A stretch of 64,000 nucleotides of DNA. Origin: Lachnospiraceae bacterium KGMB03038. Lineage in GTDB: Bacteria; Bacillota; Clostridia; Lachnospirales; Lachnospiraceae. A program made the position numbers and the translations under genes. The DNA is taken from NCBI GenBank assembly GCA_007361935.1, contig CP041667.1, positions 1,764,501 to 1,828,500 of the forward strand, read 5' to 3'. The notes beneath the pieces are model-generated. The model was not told the DNA's origin, made no database searches, and saw only the letters and a program-made list of their open reading frames with translations. This document shows positions 34,644-42,725 of this stretch, one piece after another. The first letter of the stretch is position 1. Each line of letters starts with the position of its first letter.

Positions 34644-35134
34644 TTACACTCTCCTTTTTCTCTTATTTTCTCCCGCACCCTTTTTTCCACAATTTCAGGT
34701 ACGAACTGAGAAATATCCCCTCCAAAAGCTGCCACCTCTTTTACAATGGTGGAACTTAAATATGAATACTCCAGTCTTGTAGTCAGGAACACCGTCTCAA
34801 TGGACGGCTCCAGTTTATGGTTGGTCTGTGCCATCTGCAGTTCATACTCAAAATCTGTGATCGCCCGCAGACCTCTAACCACCATCCTGGCTTCCATTTT
34901 TCTGGCAAATTCCACCAATAATCCCTCAAATGGAACAACTTTAACTTTTGGTAAGTCTTTTGTAGCTTCTTCTAACATTCTAACACGTTCCTCTACCGAA
35001 AACAACGGCATTTTTGCCTTATTATACAATACTCCGACAATTAATTCGTCCACCATCTGACAGGAACGTTTAATAATATCCAGATGTCCATAGGTAACCG
35101 GATCAAAGCTGCCCGGATAGATTCCTCTTAACAT
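34640..35134 (-). CDS. coaD: Phosphopantetheine adenylyltransferase
   Basis: A 164-residue enzyme of coenzyme A synthesis: 4'-phosphopantetheine plus ATP gives dephospho-CoA. Motifs are GSFDPVTYGHLDIIKR (the T/HxGH motif as TYGH) at the start, VRGLRAITDFEYELQMAQ near 90 and SYLSSTIVKEVAAFGGD near 125. It overlaps the rsmD stop by seven bases and the coiled-coil gene by four, so it is in an operon with both. Confidence 0.95.
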   Translation of the reverse strand: MLRGIYPGSFDPVTYGHLDIIKRSCQMVDELIVGVLYNKAKMPLFSVEERVRMLEEATKDLPKVKVVPFEGLLVEFARKMEARMVVRGLRAITDFEYELQMAQTNHKLEPSIETVFLTTRLEYSYLSSTIVKEVAAFGGDISQFVPEIVEKRVREKIREKGECK

Positions 35135-35697
35135 ACTGTCTGCCTCCCCCTTGGCTCAATAAATACGTGCTTATTGGTTTTATAAATCTTATTTTTAATG
35201 ACGGCAAAACCAAGATCTTCCAGATAATCAAAATTCGTCTCCTTGGCCGCCTCCACAATGATCACGCCTTCCTCCGCCAAAAGCTCAGATCCGGCCAGGT
35301 ATTCCAGGGCTTCCCTCTCCAATTCTTTCCCGTAGGGCGGGTCCATAAAGATAAAATCAAACTGCTGATTACCTTCCAGCCTGCGAAGAGCCGTCATGGC
35401 ATCCACCGGCATTGTCTCCGCTTTATGGGCAAGCTTGGTATGGGCAAGATTCTCTTTGATACAAGCCATAGCCTTCGGATTCTTGTCCACAAAATAAGCC
35501 TTCATAGCTCCCCGGCTCAAAGCCTCGATTCCGATTCCCCCGCTTCCGGCAAAAAGATCCAGAAAAATGCAATCGTAAAGATAAGGAGTCAGCATATTAA
35601 AAAGCGTCTCCTTGATCCGATCCGTAGTCGGCCTGGTCTCAAAACCATCCAACGTTTTCAATTGTAATCTTCTGGCAGAACCTGCAATAACTCTCAT
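35128..35697 (-). CDS. rsmD: 16S rRNA (guanine-966-N2)-methyltransferase
   Basis: A 189-residue methyltransferase with MRVIAGSARRLQLKTLDG at the start, RPTTDRIKETLFNML, the SAM loop LDLFAGSGGIGIEALSRGA near 45 and the catalytic DPPYG near 118. It modifies G966 of 16S rRNA. First gene of the rsmD-coaD-coiled-coil operon, with a strong promoter just upstream (35731-35759). Confidence 0.93.
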   Translation of the reverse strand: MRVIAGSARRLQLKTLDGFETRPTTDRIKETLFNMLTPYLYDCIFLDLFAGSGGIGIEALSRGAMKAYFVDKNPKAMACIKENLAHTKLAHKAETMPVDAMTALRRLEGNQQFDFIFMDPPYGKELEREALEYLAGSELLAEEGVIIVEAAKETNFDYLEDLGFAVIKNKIYKTNKHVFIEPRGRQTVC

Positions 35698-35730
35698 AAA
35701 ACCCCTTGTAAAATATGATATTTTGCGTTT

Positions 35731-35759
35731 ATTATAAGGACTTGACTGGAAAAAGTCAA
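35731..35759 (-). promoter_or_regulatory. Promoter of the rsmD operon
   Basis: On the minus strand TTGACT (35754-35759) and TATAAT (35731-35736) with a 17-base spacer, 34 bases before the rsmD start. Confidence 0.8.
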
Positions 35760-35862
35760 TTGAGGACGTAGCATCTTTTCAATTTACTACGTCTCAAATT
35801 AACTTTTGCCCTGTACCCAAATGTAAATCAGGGTGTACCAAATTGCATTTTACCCTGTACCT
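35759..35862. repeat. Dispersed composite repeat, copy 2
   Basis: Contains GGACGTAGCATCTT with a partly matching TACTACGTC arm, then CCCTGTACCC, GGGTGTACC and TGCATTTTACCCTGTACC. On the opposite strand this is the same order as the copy at 11541-11640. Confidence 0.6.
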
Positions 35863-35877
35863 TTTTTCTTTTTTCAA

Positions 35878-35905
35878 TTGACTTCTTTCTACTTTGTGTT
35901 ACAAT
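35878..35905 (+). promoter_or_regulatory. Promoter of the padR operon
   Basis: TTGACT (35878-35883) and TACAAT (35900-35905), 16 bases apart, 44 bases before the padR start codon. Confidence 0.65.
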
Positions 35906-35939
35906 ATAGTTAAGATTACTACTATGTAGTGCAAAGTAG
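35890..35939. promoter_or_regulatory. Probable PadR autoregulatory operator
   Basis: Two nested inverted repeats surround the -10 region: CTACTTTG (35890-35897) with CAAAGTAG (35932-35939), and the compact palindrome ACTACTATGTAGT (35918-35930). Their position over and just after the promoter of a padR gene fits self-repression. Confidence 0.6.
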
Positions 35940-35949
35940 GTGATTTTAA

Positions 35950-36276
35950 ATGTACGACAAATCTCAATTGCTGCGCGGGACTTTGGAGGGCTGCATTCTG
36001 CAGATTCTTTCTCTTAATACTACGTATGGATATGAGATCGTATCTAAATTGCAGTCCTACGGTTTTGAAGATGTTCGCGAAGGTACAATTTATCCTCTTC
36101 TTCTGCGCCTAGAAAATAAGGGGATTATTTCTTCTGAATTCCGTCCCTCTCCTTTAGGGCCGCGCAGAAAATATTACTCAATCACAAAAGACGGCCGATT
36201 GTATTTGGATGAATTTAAGCACTGTTGGCGCCAGGTTGTAAATTCGATCAATCAGATTTTTGAAATGGAGGAATGA
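35950..36276 (+). CDS. PadR-family transcriptional regulator
   Basis: A 108-residue winged-helix regulator. The PadR signature runs through LLRGTLEGCILQILS, TTYGYEIVSKLQSYGF, REGTIYPLLLRLENKGII and PRRKYYSITKDGRLYLDEF. A C-terminal helix (WRQVVNSINQIFEM) is the dimer part. Its stop is four bases before the next gene, so the two are an operon. Such pairs (PadR plus membrane protein) usually respond to membrane-active compounds; the signal here is unknown. Confidence 0.88.
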   Translation: MYDKSQLLRGTLEGCILQILSLNTTYGYEIVSKLQSYGFEDVREGTIYPLLLRLENKGIISSEFRPSPLGPRRKYYSITKDGRLYLDEFKHCWRQVVNSINQIFEMEE

Positions 36277-36279
36277 ATT

Positions 36280-37026
36280 ATGACAAATTCAAATCTTTCT
36301 CTAGAGACATTGAAATCAGAAAATTTCTCTCTTCAATCTAGACTCACGGCTAAAAATCGGCGGATTCTTGAGAAAATGTTCCGCTATATCCGTACTTTTC
36401 CACTGGATGAATATCATGTGGAATTAATTCGCCAAGATCTGATTGGGATGGCTGAGGAAGCAGAAATGCGTCAAGAATCTTTTCCTGGAACTCTGGGAAA
36501 AGCTCCTCTTTCTTTCTGCGATGACCTGCTTCTGGCTTCCGGTCAAATCTCGCTTCCCGCCGGCCGGCGTCTATTGCGGATCTCCGGTTGGTATTACCAC
36601 ATCGTTGGAGGGTTCTTTGCTCTAATCAGTTTTTTGAATGTCGCAGGACTAATCATCGGTTCTCTTGCAGGCGGAGAAATCTGGGTCTTGAAAACAATGT
36701 CTGGAGAAAAGCTCGTGCTTTTCCTTTGTCAATTGTTTACTCTTGCAGGCGGAATTCTCTATCTGTTGGCAGGAGACCGTGCCAAGCTCTACAGCTCCAA
36801 TAGTTCTAGAGCAAATTGCTGCTTAAAATGGGGATTTTTCCTGCTTCTATTGCAGATCATTTCCGTTCTATCTAACTACATTCTTCAATCACTCAACCTA
36901 ATTACCACTATAAGCAGCGTCGTCCCTTCCATCGGAATCGTCCTTCAAATCATCACGATCATAGAATTCATTTTCCCGCTTCTATATATTCTGGGGGCCT
37001 GGAAAAACAAGGAAAAAAACAACTAG
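36280..37026 (+). CDS. Uncharacterised membrane protein paired with PadR
   Basis: A 248-residue protein. The first about 100 residues are soluble and helical (KMFRYIRTFPLDEYHVELIRQDLIGMAEEAEMR), the same place where DUF1048/HAAS-like domains sit in other PadR partners, but I cannot assign it firmly. Four hydrophobic segments follow (about 108-128, 145-165, 183-203, 215-238). GGAGG precedes the ATG. Its base composition is slightly more AT-rich than the neighbours. Both the padR pair and its flanks contain the GTACACC/GACGTAG repeats (35759 and 37025), so it may be an inserted segment. Confidence 0.6.
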   Translation: MTNSNLSLETLKSENFSLQSRLTAKNRRILEKMFRYIRTFPLDEYHVELIRQDLIGMAEEAEMRQESFPGTLGKAPLSFCDDLLLASGQISLPAGRRLLRISGWYYHIVGGFFALISFLNVAGLIIGSLAGGEIWVLKTMSGEKLVLFLCQLFTLAGGILYLLAGDRAKLYSSNSSRANCCLKWGFFLLLLQIISVLSNYILQSLNLITTISSVVPSIGIVLQIITIIEFIFPLLYILGAWKNKEKNN

Positions 37027-37130
37027 GTACACCCCGCTGTTCATTTTGGTACACCCTTCTTTACAGTTTGGTACACCGCAAAATGAAAAAGGGGACGTAG
37101 TAAAGCTTCGATTTACTACGTCCCCTTTTT
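37025..37130. repeat. Dispersed composite repeat, copy 3, ending in a palindrome
   Basis: Three GGTACACC units (TAGGTACACCCC, TTGGTACACCCTT, TTGGTACACCGC) spaced about 22-24 bases, then a perfect stem AAAAAGGGGACGTAGTAAA / TTTACTACGTCCCCTTTTT (37086-37130). The stem is a strong terminator for both converging genes. Confidence 0.7.
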
Positions 37131-37143
37131 CATTTTTCATTCA

Positions 37144-37350
37144 TTATTTCCCAGCCATCTGTTTTTCCTGCTGTTCGATCATTTTCTTAACCATATAACC
37201 GCCAACGGAACCATTCTGTCTGGATGTCAGGTCTCCGTTATAACCTTCTGTCAACGGTACTCCTAACTCGTTTGCAACCTCGTATTTGAACTTGTCTAAT
37301 GCACCTTTTGCTTCAGGTACGGCTGCCTTGTTAGATGAACGACTTGCCAT
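37144..37350 (-). CDS. Alpha/beta-type small acid-soluble spore protein
   Basis: A 68-residue protein of the spore DNA-protecting family. Both signatures are present: KYEVANELGVPLTEGYNGDL (around the germination-protease site, ELG near residue 28) and LTSRQNGSVGGYMVKKMIE. AAGGAGG lies eight bases before the ATG. It shows that the organism makes endospores. Expression should be in the forespore late in sporulation; I did not identify the sigma-G boxes. Confidence 0.95.
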   Translation of the reverse strand: MASRSSNKAAVPEAKGALDKFKYEVANELGVPLTEGYNGDLTSRQNGSVGGYMVKKMIEQQEKQMAGK

Positions 37351-37422
37351 TGTTATATTCCTCCTTCTTGTATCTTTGTAACAACTCTTCCCTTTGTGTT
37401 ACAACCATAGTATATGGAGGTT

Positions 37423-39453
37423 TTAAATTATTACACTGTCAGTTCCTTCATATTCTGGAAGATTTTTCACCCATGTTTCATCGTTTTTGATTATTTCATC
37501 TGCAGCCTCGTTTGCCATTTGCAGGATCTTGGCGTCCTGGAATACGTCTCCCAACCGAAAATTCAGCAGGCCGCTCTGCCGGATTCCAAACAGATCTCCC
37601 GGTCCTCGAAGTCTTAAGTCTTCGCTGGCGATCTTGAAACCGTCATTGGTATCCCGCAGGATCTTCAGACGCTCCTTTGTCTCTTTTGATTTTGACCCGC
37701 TCATGAAAATACAGTAGGACTGATGTTTTCCTCTTCCCACCCGGCCCCTGAGCTGGTGGAGCTGAGCCAGGCCGAACCGTTCCGCGTTTTCGATCATCAT
37801 GACCGTAGCGTTTGGCACATCGATGCCTACCTCGATCACAGTCGTTGAAACCAGGATCTGGGTCTCGTTTTGCCCAAACGCATCCATAATCTCATCTTTC
37901 ACTGCCGGCTTCATTTTCCCATGCAGGCAGGCGACCTGAATGTCAGGCCCCATCTCCTCGCGGAGCATTGCGGTATAGTCCTGGACATTTTCCGCCTCCA
38001 TCTGTTCGCTTTCTTCCACCATTGGACAGATCACGTAGCACTGACGCCCTGCTTTAATCTCTTTTTTCATAAATTCATAAGCCGTCTTCCGGTAACTGGT
38101 ATCTACCACGCAATTTTTGATAGGCAGCCGGTTGGCTGGAAGCTCGTCGATCACGGAAATATCCAGATCCCCATACAAAATGATCGCCAGCGTCCGGGGA
38201 ATCGGCGTAGCGCTCATGACCAGCACATGGGGCATACCGCCCTTTCCCGCAAATGCCTCCCGCTGTTTTACCCCAAACCGATGCTGCTCATCGGTAATGA
38301 CCAGGGCCAGGCAATCGTAATTGACCGCTCCCTGGATCAGGGCATGAGTGCCGATGATGATCTTGGCGTAACCGCACTCGATCCGGTCATAAGCTCTCCG
38401 CTTCTCTTTGACCGTCATGGATCCGGTCAAAAGCTCCACCTTCACAGATATCCCGTTCTCCTGGAACAATTTGGTAATGGACTCATAATGCTGTCTGGCC
38501 AGCACTTCCGTGGGGGCCATCATAGCCGCCTGATACCCATGCAAAGCCGTATTCAAAAGCGCCAGTACCGCAACAATGGTTTTCCCTGATCCTACGTCTC
38601 CCTGAACCAGCCGGGACATGGCTGTCTCTGAGCCCAGATCTTCTGCGATCTCATCCCAGACCTTTCTCTGCGCCCCCGTCAACGCGTAAGGAAGCTCTCC
38701 GATCAGTTTTTCCACCCTCGGATCCCGGTCCATCACGTATTCATTGTTCATCCGCTCATTGCTGTCCTTTAATCTGCGAAGAGACAGGATAAAAGCCAAG
38801 AATTCTTCAAACACCAATCGCTTTCTGGCGTGAAAATATACTTCCTTATCCTCCGGAAAATGAATGCCTCTCAAGGCATAATTATATTCCGCAAGCCCGT
38901 ATTTCAGCCGCAATCTCTCCGGCAGGACTTCTCTGGAAAGATCCAAGTTTTTCAGAACCTGTCCCACCGCCTTGGAAACTGTGTTATTGGTCAATCCTTT
39001 GGTCAATCCATAGAGGGGCTGAAGTGTTCCTGATTTTTCTTCGTATTTCTCCGGCGGATAAAAGATCTCCGGCTGTTCCATGACCAGCTCATTCCTTCTC
39101 CTTGCCGCCCGTCCCCGAAGCGTCACAGGTCCTCCGCCGGCCAATGTATTCCTAAGAAATGGCATGCGGAACCAGACTGCTTTCATAGTCCCGGTCAGAT
39201 CCTTCACGTAAAGGCTGGTTACGGGTAATCGACGGTTCCCCGATACCTGCACCCTCCCGTAGATCATCCCGGAAACCGTCACCACTTCTCCTTCCGCCGC
39301 CTGGCTGATAGGAACGATCTCGTCGTAGACATCATAACCTCTGGGATAATACCGGAGCAGCTCCCCGGCCGTATGGATATTCAGTTTTTCAAATAGCTTT
39401 TCTGTTTTCTCCCCAATCCCTTTGATCTCCCGGATCGGTGTTCCTTCTGTCAT
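37423..39453 (-). CDS. recG: ATP-dependent DNA helicase RecG
   Basis: A 676-residue helicase that remodels stalled forks and branched DNA. The N-terminal wedge/OB part has GVIREIKG-like IREIKGIGEKTEKLFEKLNI. Motor motifs: RLVQGDVGSGKTIVAVLALL (I), TEVLARQHYE (Ia), IIGTHALIQ, ITDEQHRFGVKQR (DEQH), VMSATPIPRTLA (III), then STTVIEVGIDVPNATVMMIENAERFGLAQLHQLRGRVGRG (V and VI) and DLRLRGPGDLFGIRQSG. The ATG at 39453 with GAGGTG upstream is preferred to the GTG at 39462. Confidence 0.95.
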   Translation of the reverse strand: MTEGTPIREIKGIGEKTEKLFEKLNIHTAGELLRYYPRGYDVYDEIVPISQAAEGEVVTVSGMIYGRVQVSGNRRLPVTSLYVKDLTGTMKAVWFRMPFLRNTLAGGGPVTLRGRAARRRNELVMEQPEIFYPPEKYEEKSGTLQPLYGLTKGLTNNTVSKAVGQVLKNLDLSREVLPERLRLKYGLAEYNYALRGIHFPEDKEVYFHARKRLVFEEFLAFILSLRRLKDSNERMNNEYVMDRDPRVEKLIGELPYALTGAQRKVWDEIAEDLGSETAMSRLVQGDVGSGKTIVAVLALLNTALHGYQAAMMAPTEVLARQHYESITKLFQENGISVKVELLTGSMTVKEKRRAYDRIECGYAKIIIGTHALIQGAVNYDCLALVITDEQHRFGVKQREAFAGKGGMPHVLVMSATPIPRTLAIILYGDLDISVIDELPANRLPIKNCVVDTSYRKTAYEFMKKEIKAGRQCYVICPMVEESEQMEAENVQDYTAMLREEMGPDIQVACLHGKMKPAVKDEIMDAFGQNETQILVSTTVIEVGIDVPNATVMMIENAERFGLAQLHQLRGRVGRGKHQSYCIFMSGSKSKETKERLKILRDTNDGFKIASEDLRLRGPGDLFGIRQSGLLNFRLGDVFQDAKILQMANEAADEIIKNDETWVKNLPEYEGTDSVII

Positions 39454-39489
39454 GATCCGCACCTCACTGCTGTCTCTATCTGCCCATAT

Positions 39490-39531
39490 CCGCCGGATGC
39501 CCCGGCGTCATTTAACTGCCGGGGCATCCTG
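39490..39531. other. Strong hairpin between recG and fakA-like gene
   Basis: GGATGCCCCGGCG and TGCCGGGGCATCC form a 13-bp GC-rich stem around a short loop. The T run after it is weak (GATGTTCTTTTATCC on one side), so it could be a terminator for the minus-strand gene ending at 39617 or an RNA-structure element. The rest of 39454-39616 holds nothing else I can name. Confidence 0.5.
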
Positions 39532-39616
39532 ATGTTCTTTTATCCTATTCCGCCAGGCGCTTCTGCCTGCCGGCCTTAATTCTTTCGTTCTTACAGTCCA
39601 ATGTCTGGAGTCTCTA

Positions 39617-41284
39617 TTACTCAACCGCCAGAATATAATAGTAGATCGGCTGCCCACCGCAGTGTACGTCCACATCCACATCCGGATAGAGTTCTGTTAT
39701 CTCCTGCGTGAACTTTTCCGCCTCTTCTTCCTTTACTTCCTCACCGTAATACAGACTGATCAATTCCGACTCCTCATCTACCAGCTGGGAAAGCATATCC
39801 TTCGCGGTCTCTTCGATCTCGGTTCCCACAGACAAAATGCCCTTATCTCCGATACCCATAATATCTCCCTCATGGATCTCCTTATCATCGATACAGGTAT
39901 CCCGCACCGCGTAAGTCACCTGACCGGACTTCACGTGCTGGATCTCTTCCAGCATGATCTCTTCGTTTTCCTTGGCGGAAGACTCCGGCATAAAGTTGAT
40001 GATCGCCGTGATTCCCTGTGGAACTGTCTTCGTGGGGATCACAATGATCTCCTTATCCTTTACCAGGGCTTTTGCCTGGTTTGCCGCAAGGACGATATTC
40101 TTATTATTAGGAAGGATAAAAATGGTATCCGCATTCACCTGGTCTACCGCGTTCAGCATATCTTCCGTGCTGGGATTCATGGTCTGGCCGCCTTCAATGA
40201 TATGATCCGCTCCCAGTTCCCGGAAGATCTCGTTCATTCCCTCGCCAATGGATACCACAATGAATCCCATTGGCTTCCTGGGCTCTTCCTTCTTCTGCTT
40301 TGCAGCTTCCTGGGCAGCCACCTTCTCCGCCTCCCGGATCAGCTTTTCCTGGTGTTCTTCCCTCATATTGTCTACTTTCATGCGGGAAAGCTGTCCATAA
40401 GTCAGACCTTTTTCAAAGGCAAGTCCTGGATGATTCGTATGCACATGGATCTTCACAACATCTTCATCCGCCACGCAGACAATAGAATCTCCTATGGAGG
40501 ACAGATATGATTTTAATTCTTTTTCGTCTTTTTCTGTAAATTCTTTCTCAGTAAGAATGATAAACTCTGTACAGTATCCAAATTTGATATCCGCCGTTTC
40601 CTGAGGCGCCGCCGTTTTTACGCCGCCTGCCGCCGCGCCGGATGAAAGGGCGCTGTAATCGATCTCCTTACCCAGGAACGCATCATAGGCTCCCCGGATC
40701 ACTTCCAGAAGCCCCTGCCCGCCGGAATCTACCACGCCCGCTTCTTTCAGTACCGGAAGCATTTCTGGAGTCTTAGCAAGTACTTCCTCAGCATGTTCGA
40801 TCACTGCAGGAATAAACACTTCCAGATCATCCGTTTCCAGAGCCATCTCTGCCGCTTTCTCCGCGATCCCGCTGGCGACCGTAAGGATTGTCCCTTCCTT
40901 GGGTTTCATGACTGCCTTATAAGCCGTATCCCTGGCTCTTGCGCAGGCGGCCGCCAGACCTGCCGCATCAATCTCTTTTTCTTCGCGTATGGACTTGGTA
41001 AATCCCCGAAGGAGCTGAGACAAGATCACACCGGAGTTCCCCCTGGCTCCCCGCAGAGACCCGGAAGAGATCGCTTTGGCAAGATCTTTCATTGTATAAT
41101 CTTTCAATGCGGTCACTTCTTTTGCCGCAGACATGATCGTCAGCGACATATTGGTTCCTGTATCGCCGTCCGGTACCGGAAAGACATTCAGTTCATTGAT
41201 AAATTCCTTCTTGGATTCAATATTCTGTGCGCCCGCTAAAAACATTTTCGCAAGCATTTCCACACTAATTGTTTTTGTAGCCAC
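39617..41284 (-). CDS. DAK2-domain protein, FakA/YloV family fatty acid kinase-like
   Basis: A 555-residue protein. The N-terminal DhaL/DAK2 domain has the nucleotide-metal motif NVFPVPDGDTGTNMSLTI near residue 30 and ISSGSLRGARGNSGVILSQLLRGF near 90. The C-terminal DegV-like part has FGYCTEFII, GDSIVCVADEDVVKIHVHTN and IFILPNNKNIVLAANQA. This is the FakA layout; with FakB proteins it phosphorylates fatty acids. Its partner FakB is not in the window. It is downstream of the Asp23 gene and upstream of recG, a conserved clostridial order. Confidence 0.85.
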   Translation of the reverse strand: MATKTISVEMLAKMFLAGAQNIESKKEFINELNVFPVPDGDTGTNMSLTIMSAAKEVTALKDYTMKDLAKAISSGSLRGARGNSGVILSQLLRGFTKSIREEKEIDAAGLAAACARARDTAYKAVMKPKEGTILTVASGIAEKAAEMALETDDLEVFIPAVIEHAEEVLAKTPEMLPVLKEAGVVDSGGQGLLEVIRGAYDAFLGKEIDYSALSSGAAAGGVKTAAPQETADIKFGYCTEFIILTEKEFTEKDEKELKSYLSSIGDSIVCVADEDVVKIHVHTNHPGLAFEKGLTYGQLSRMKVDNMREEHQEKLIREAEKVAAQEAAKQKKEEPRKPMGFIVVSIGEGMNEIFRELGADHIIEGGQTMNPSTEDMLNAVDQVNADTIFILPNNKNIVLAANQAKALVKDKEIIVIPTKTVPQGITAIINFMPESSAKENEEIMLEEIQHVKSGQVTYAVRDTCIDDKEIHEGDIMGIGDKGILSVGTEIEETAKDMLSQLVDEESELISLYYGEEVKEEEAEKFTQEITELYPDVDVDVHCGGQPIYYYILAVE

Positions 41285-41304
41285 TTCCTATGTTCCTCCT
41301 TAAA

Positions 41305-41664
41305 CTAATCGATGACCCTGACGCCTTCGATATAGATATTGATCTTATCCACCGGCATTCCGGAGAATTCTTCCACCTTATATTTCACGTTGCTGATCAG
41401 ATTCTCCGTCACCGCGGAAATACTTACTCCATAGGCGACAATGATATGGAAATCCAATGTGATATGATTTTCATCCGATATGCTGACCTGGATTCCTCTG
41501 GTAAGGCTCTCCCTCTTCAGCAGGTGGACCAGGCCGTCTTTAACATTTACCGCGGCCATACCGACGATCCCAAAACACTCCACTGCCACGGTTCCCGCAT
41601 ATTTTGCCACTACTTCAGGATCTACCGTAATGATACCAAGGTCAGTGCTTATACAACCCTTCAT
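41305..41664 (-). CDS. Asp23/Gls24 family protein (YloU-like)
   Basis: A 119-residue protein with the Asp23 pattern: ITVDPEVVAKYAGTVAVECFGIVGMAA in the first third and VSISDENHITLDFHIIVAYGVSISAVTENLISNVKYKVEEFSG later. These proteins attach to the membrane or envelope in Gram-positives and are stress-linked; the YloU form sits beside the DAK2 gene and is thought to relate to fatty acid metabolism. 20 bases before the DAK2 start, same operon. Confidence 0.9.
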   Translation of the reverse strand: MKGCISTDLGIITVDPEVVAKYAGTVAVECFGIVGMAAVNVKDGLVHLLKRESLTRGIQVSISDENHITLDFHIIVAYGVSISAVTENLISNVKYKVEEFSGMPVDKINIYIEGVRVID

Positions 41665-41770
41665 ATTCTAACCCTCCACTTCTTCAACTAGGATATCTTT
41701 TTGCGTATACCAGTTTAGTGTTACTATTATACCCCGTTTCTTCTTATATTACAAGATTTCCTAGGACACA

Positions 41771-41806
41771 AAAAACCCAGATTCCAAAATTGAAATCTGA
41801 GTTTTT
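41771..41806 (-). terminator. Terminator of rpmB
   Basis: The minus strand reads AAAAACTCAGATTTC, a loop, GAATCTGGGTTTTTTG just downstream of the rpmB stop at 41828. Confidence 0.75.
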
Positions 41807-41827
41807 AATTGCTTTTGTGTCTTTTGA

Positions 41828-42016
41828 CTATGCACGCTCCACTTTGCCGGATCTTAAGCAGGAAGTGCAAACATACATCTTCTTTGTAGCACCGTTCTCT
41901 GTCTTTACACGTACAGATTTTACATTTGATTTCCACATCTTAGGTGTCCTTCTATGAGAATGGCTCACATGATTTCCGAAATGAGCACCCTTCTGACAAA
42001 TAGCACATTTAGCCAT
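41828..42016 (-). CDS. rpmB: 50S ribosomal protein L28
   Basis: A 62-residue basic protein with the L28 pattern MAKCAICQKGAHFGNHVSHSH at the start, RRTPKMWKSNVKSV in the middle and MYVCTSCLRSGKV near the end. The two CxxC pairs (CAIC and CTSC) make it the zinc-binding form. It has its own promoter (42070-42098) and terminator. Confidence 0.97.
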   Translation of the reverse strand: MAKCAICQKGAHFGNHVSHSHRRTPKMWKSNVKSVRVKTENGATKKMYVCTSCLRSGKVERA

Positions 42017-42069
42017 GACTACACCTCCTAACGCTCATAATAAGCCTTTACAGACTCGCAACAATGATT

Positions 42070-42098
42070 ATTTTAACAGAACGATTTTAAAAATGCAA
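42070..42098 (-). promoter_or_regulatory. Promoter of rpmB
   Basis: On the minus strand TTGCAT (42093-42098) and TAAAAT (42070-42075) with a 17-base spacer, 54 bases before the start codon. Confidence 0.65.
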
Positions 42099-42119
42099 GT
42101 GTTATTTCAGAATTTATCA

Positions 42120-42260
42120 TCATTTACAGCAAAATAAATTATAGCCCGCCAATACACACAGCAAAATGCATAGAACCTCCACGAATGTATTTGGCAGTAT
42201 CAGCGCCAGAATGATCCCTACAGCTACCCAAAACAGGGCAAATCCGATGATCCGTCTCAC
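42120..42260 (-). CDS. Small membrane protein of 46 aa
   Basis: A short frame starting at GTG (42258-42260), with AGGGGGG eight bases upstream, reads VRRIIGFALFWVAVGIILAL, then ILPNTFVEVLCILLCVLAGY, then NLFCCK. It has two hydrophobic segments with a short turn and a Cys-Cys-Lys end. Similar tiny proteins occur next to gerW in Lachnospiraceae (from memory). It lies 61 bases after gerW on the same strand and could be part of the same transcript. Function unknown. Confidence 0.55.
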   Translation of the reverse strand: MRRIIGFALFWVAVGIILALILPNTFVEVLCILLCVLAGYNLFCCK

Positions 42261-42321
42261 AAACTGCCCCCCTGCAGATCTTTTCGCTCTATTCTATGCG
42301 CCGCTCTTTCTTAAGATTCCT

Positions 42322-42705
42322 TTATTCTTCCTCCAAAATATCCATTACATCCTGCTCTGTCATGGAATCTTCTTTTTTCGTTCCAAATTTATCTACCACA
42401 TCCGGAATCATATCCAAAATTTTCGTCATCGTATCCTGATTCTTAATATTCACAAGACGGGTCTTGCCATTCTGGATCACCAATACCGCGCAGGGGGTCA
42501 TCTTTCCTCCAATACCGCCCGCTCCCCGTTCTTTCTGTTCTCCATTAAAGGCTCCCGCGCCCACAGCGAAAGAAACGTCAACCAGAGGAAGGATGATCGT
42601 ATCATCAATATGGATCGCGTCGCCAACCACCGTTTTAGATGTGATCACGCCGTCCATGCCGTGAAACAGCGCTTCCACTGTACCCTTAAAATTATTGTCT
42701 GCCAT
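42322..42705 (-). CDS. gerW: GerW/YtfJ family sporulation protein
   Basis: A 127-residue protein: ADNNFKGTVEALFHGMDGVITSKTVVGD at the start, ILPLVDVSFAVGAGA, then GAGGIGGKMTPCAVLVIQNGK with the glycine run typical of YtfJ/GerW. B. subtilis GerW is a forespore protein needed for full germination. The ATG at 42705 has GGAGG ten bases upstream and matches family starts; the frame opens earlier. The DUF2953 gene ends 21 bases upstream, as in many clostridia. Confidence 0.9.
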   Translation of the reverse strand: MADNNFKGTVEALFHGMDGVITSKTVVGDAIHIDDTIILPLVDVSFAVGAGAFNGEQKERGAGGIGGKMTPCAVLVIQNGKTRLVNIKNQDTMTKILDMIPDVVDKFGTKKEDSMTEQDVMDILEEE

Positions 42706-42725
42706 ATGTTCGATTCCTCCTGTAT

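Noticed and set aside
37025..37085. Possible CRISPR-like or iteron array of GGTACACC units
   Set aside because: Only three short units with irregular flanks, no spacer pattern, no cas genes; they belong to the dispersed composite repeat.
39662..40510. Large plus-strand frame of 282 codons
   Set aside because: Shadow of the DAK2-domain gene on the other strand; no RBS or recognisable protein.
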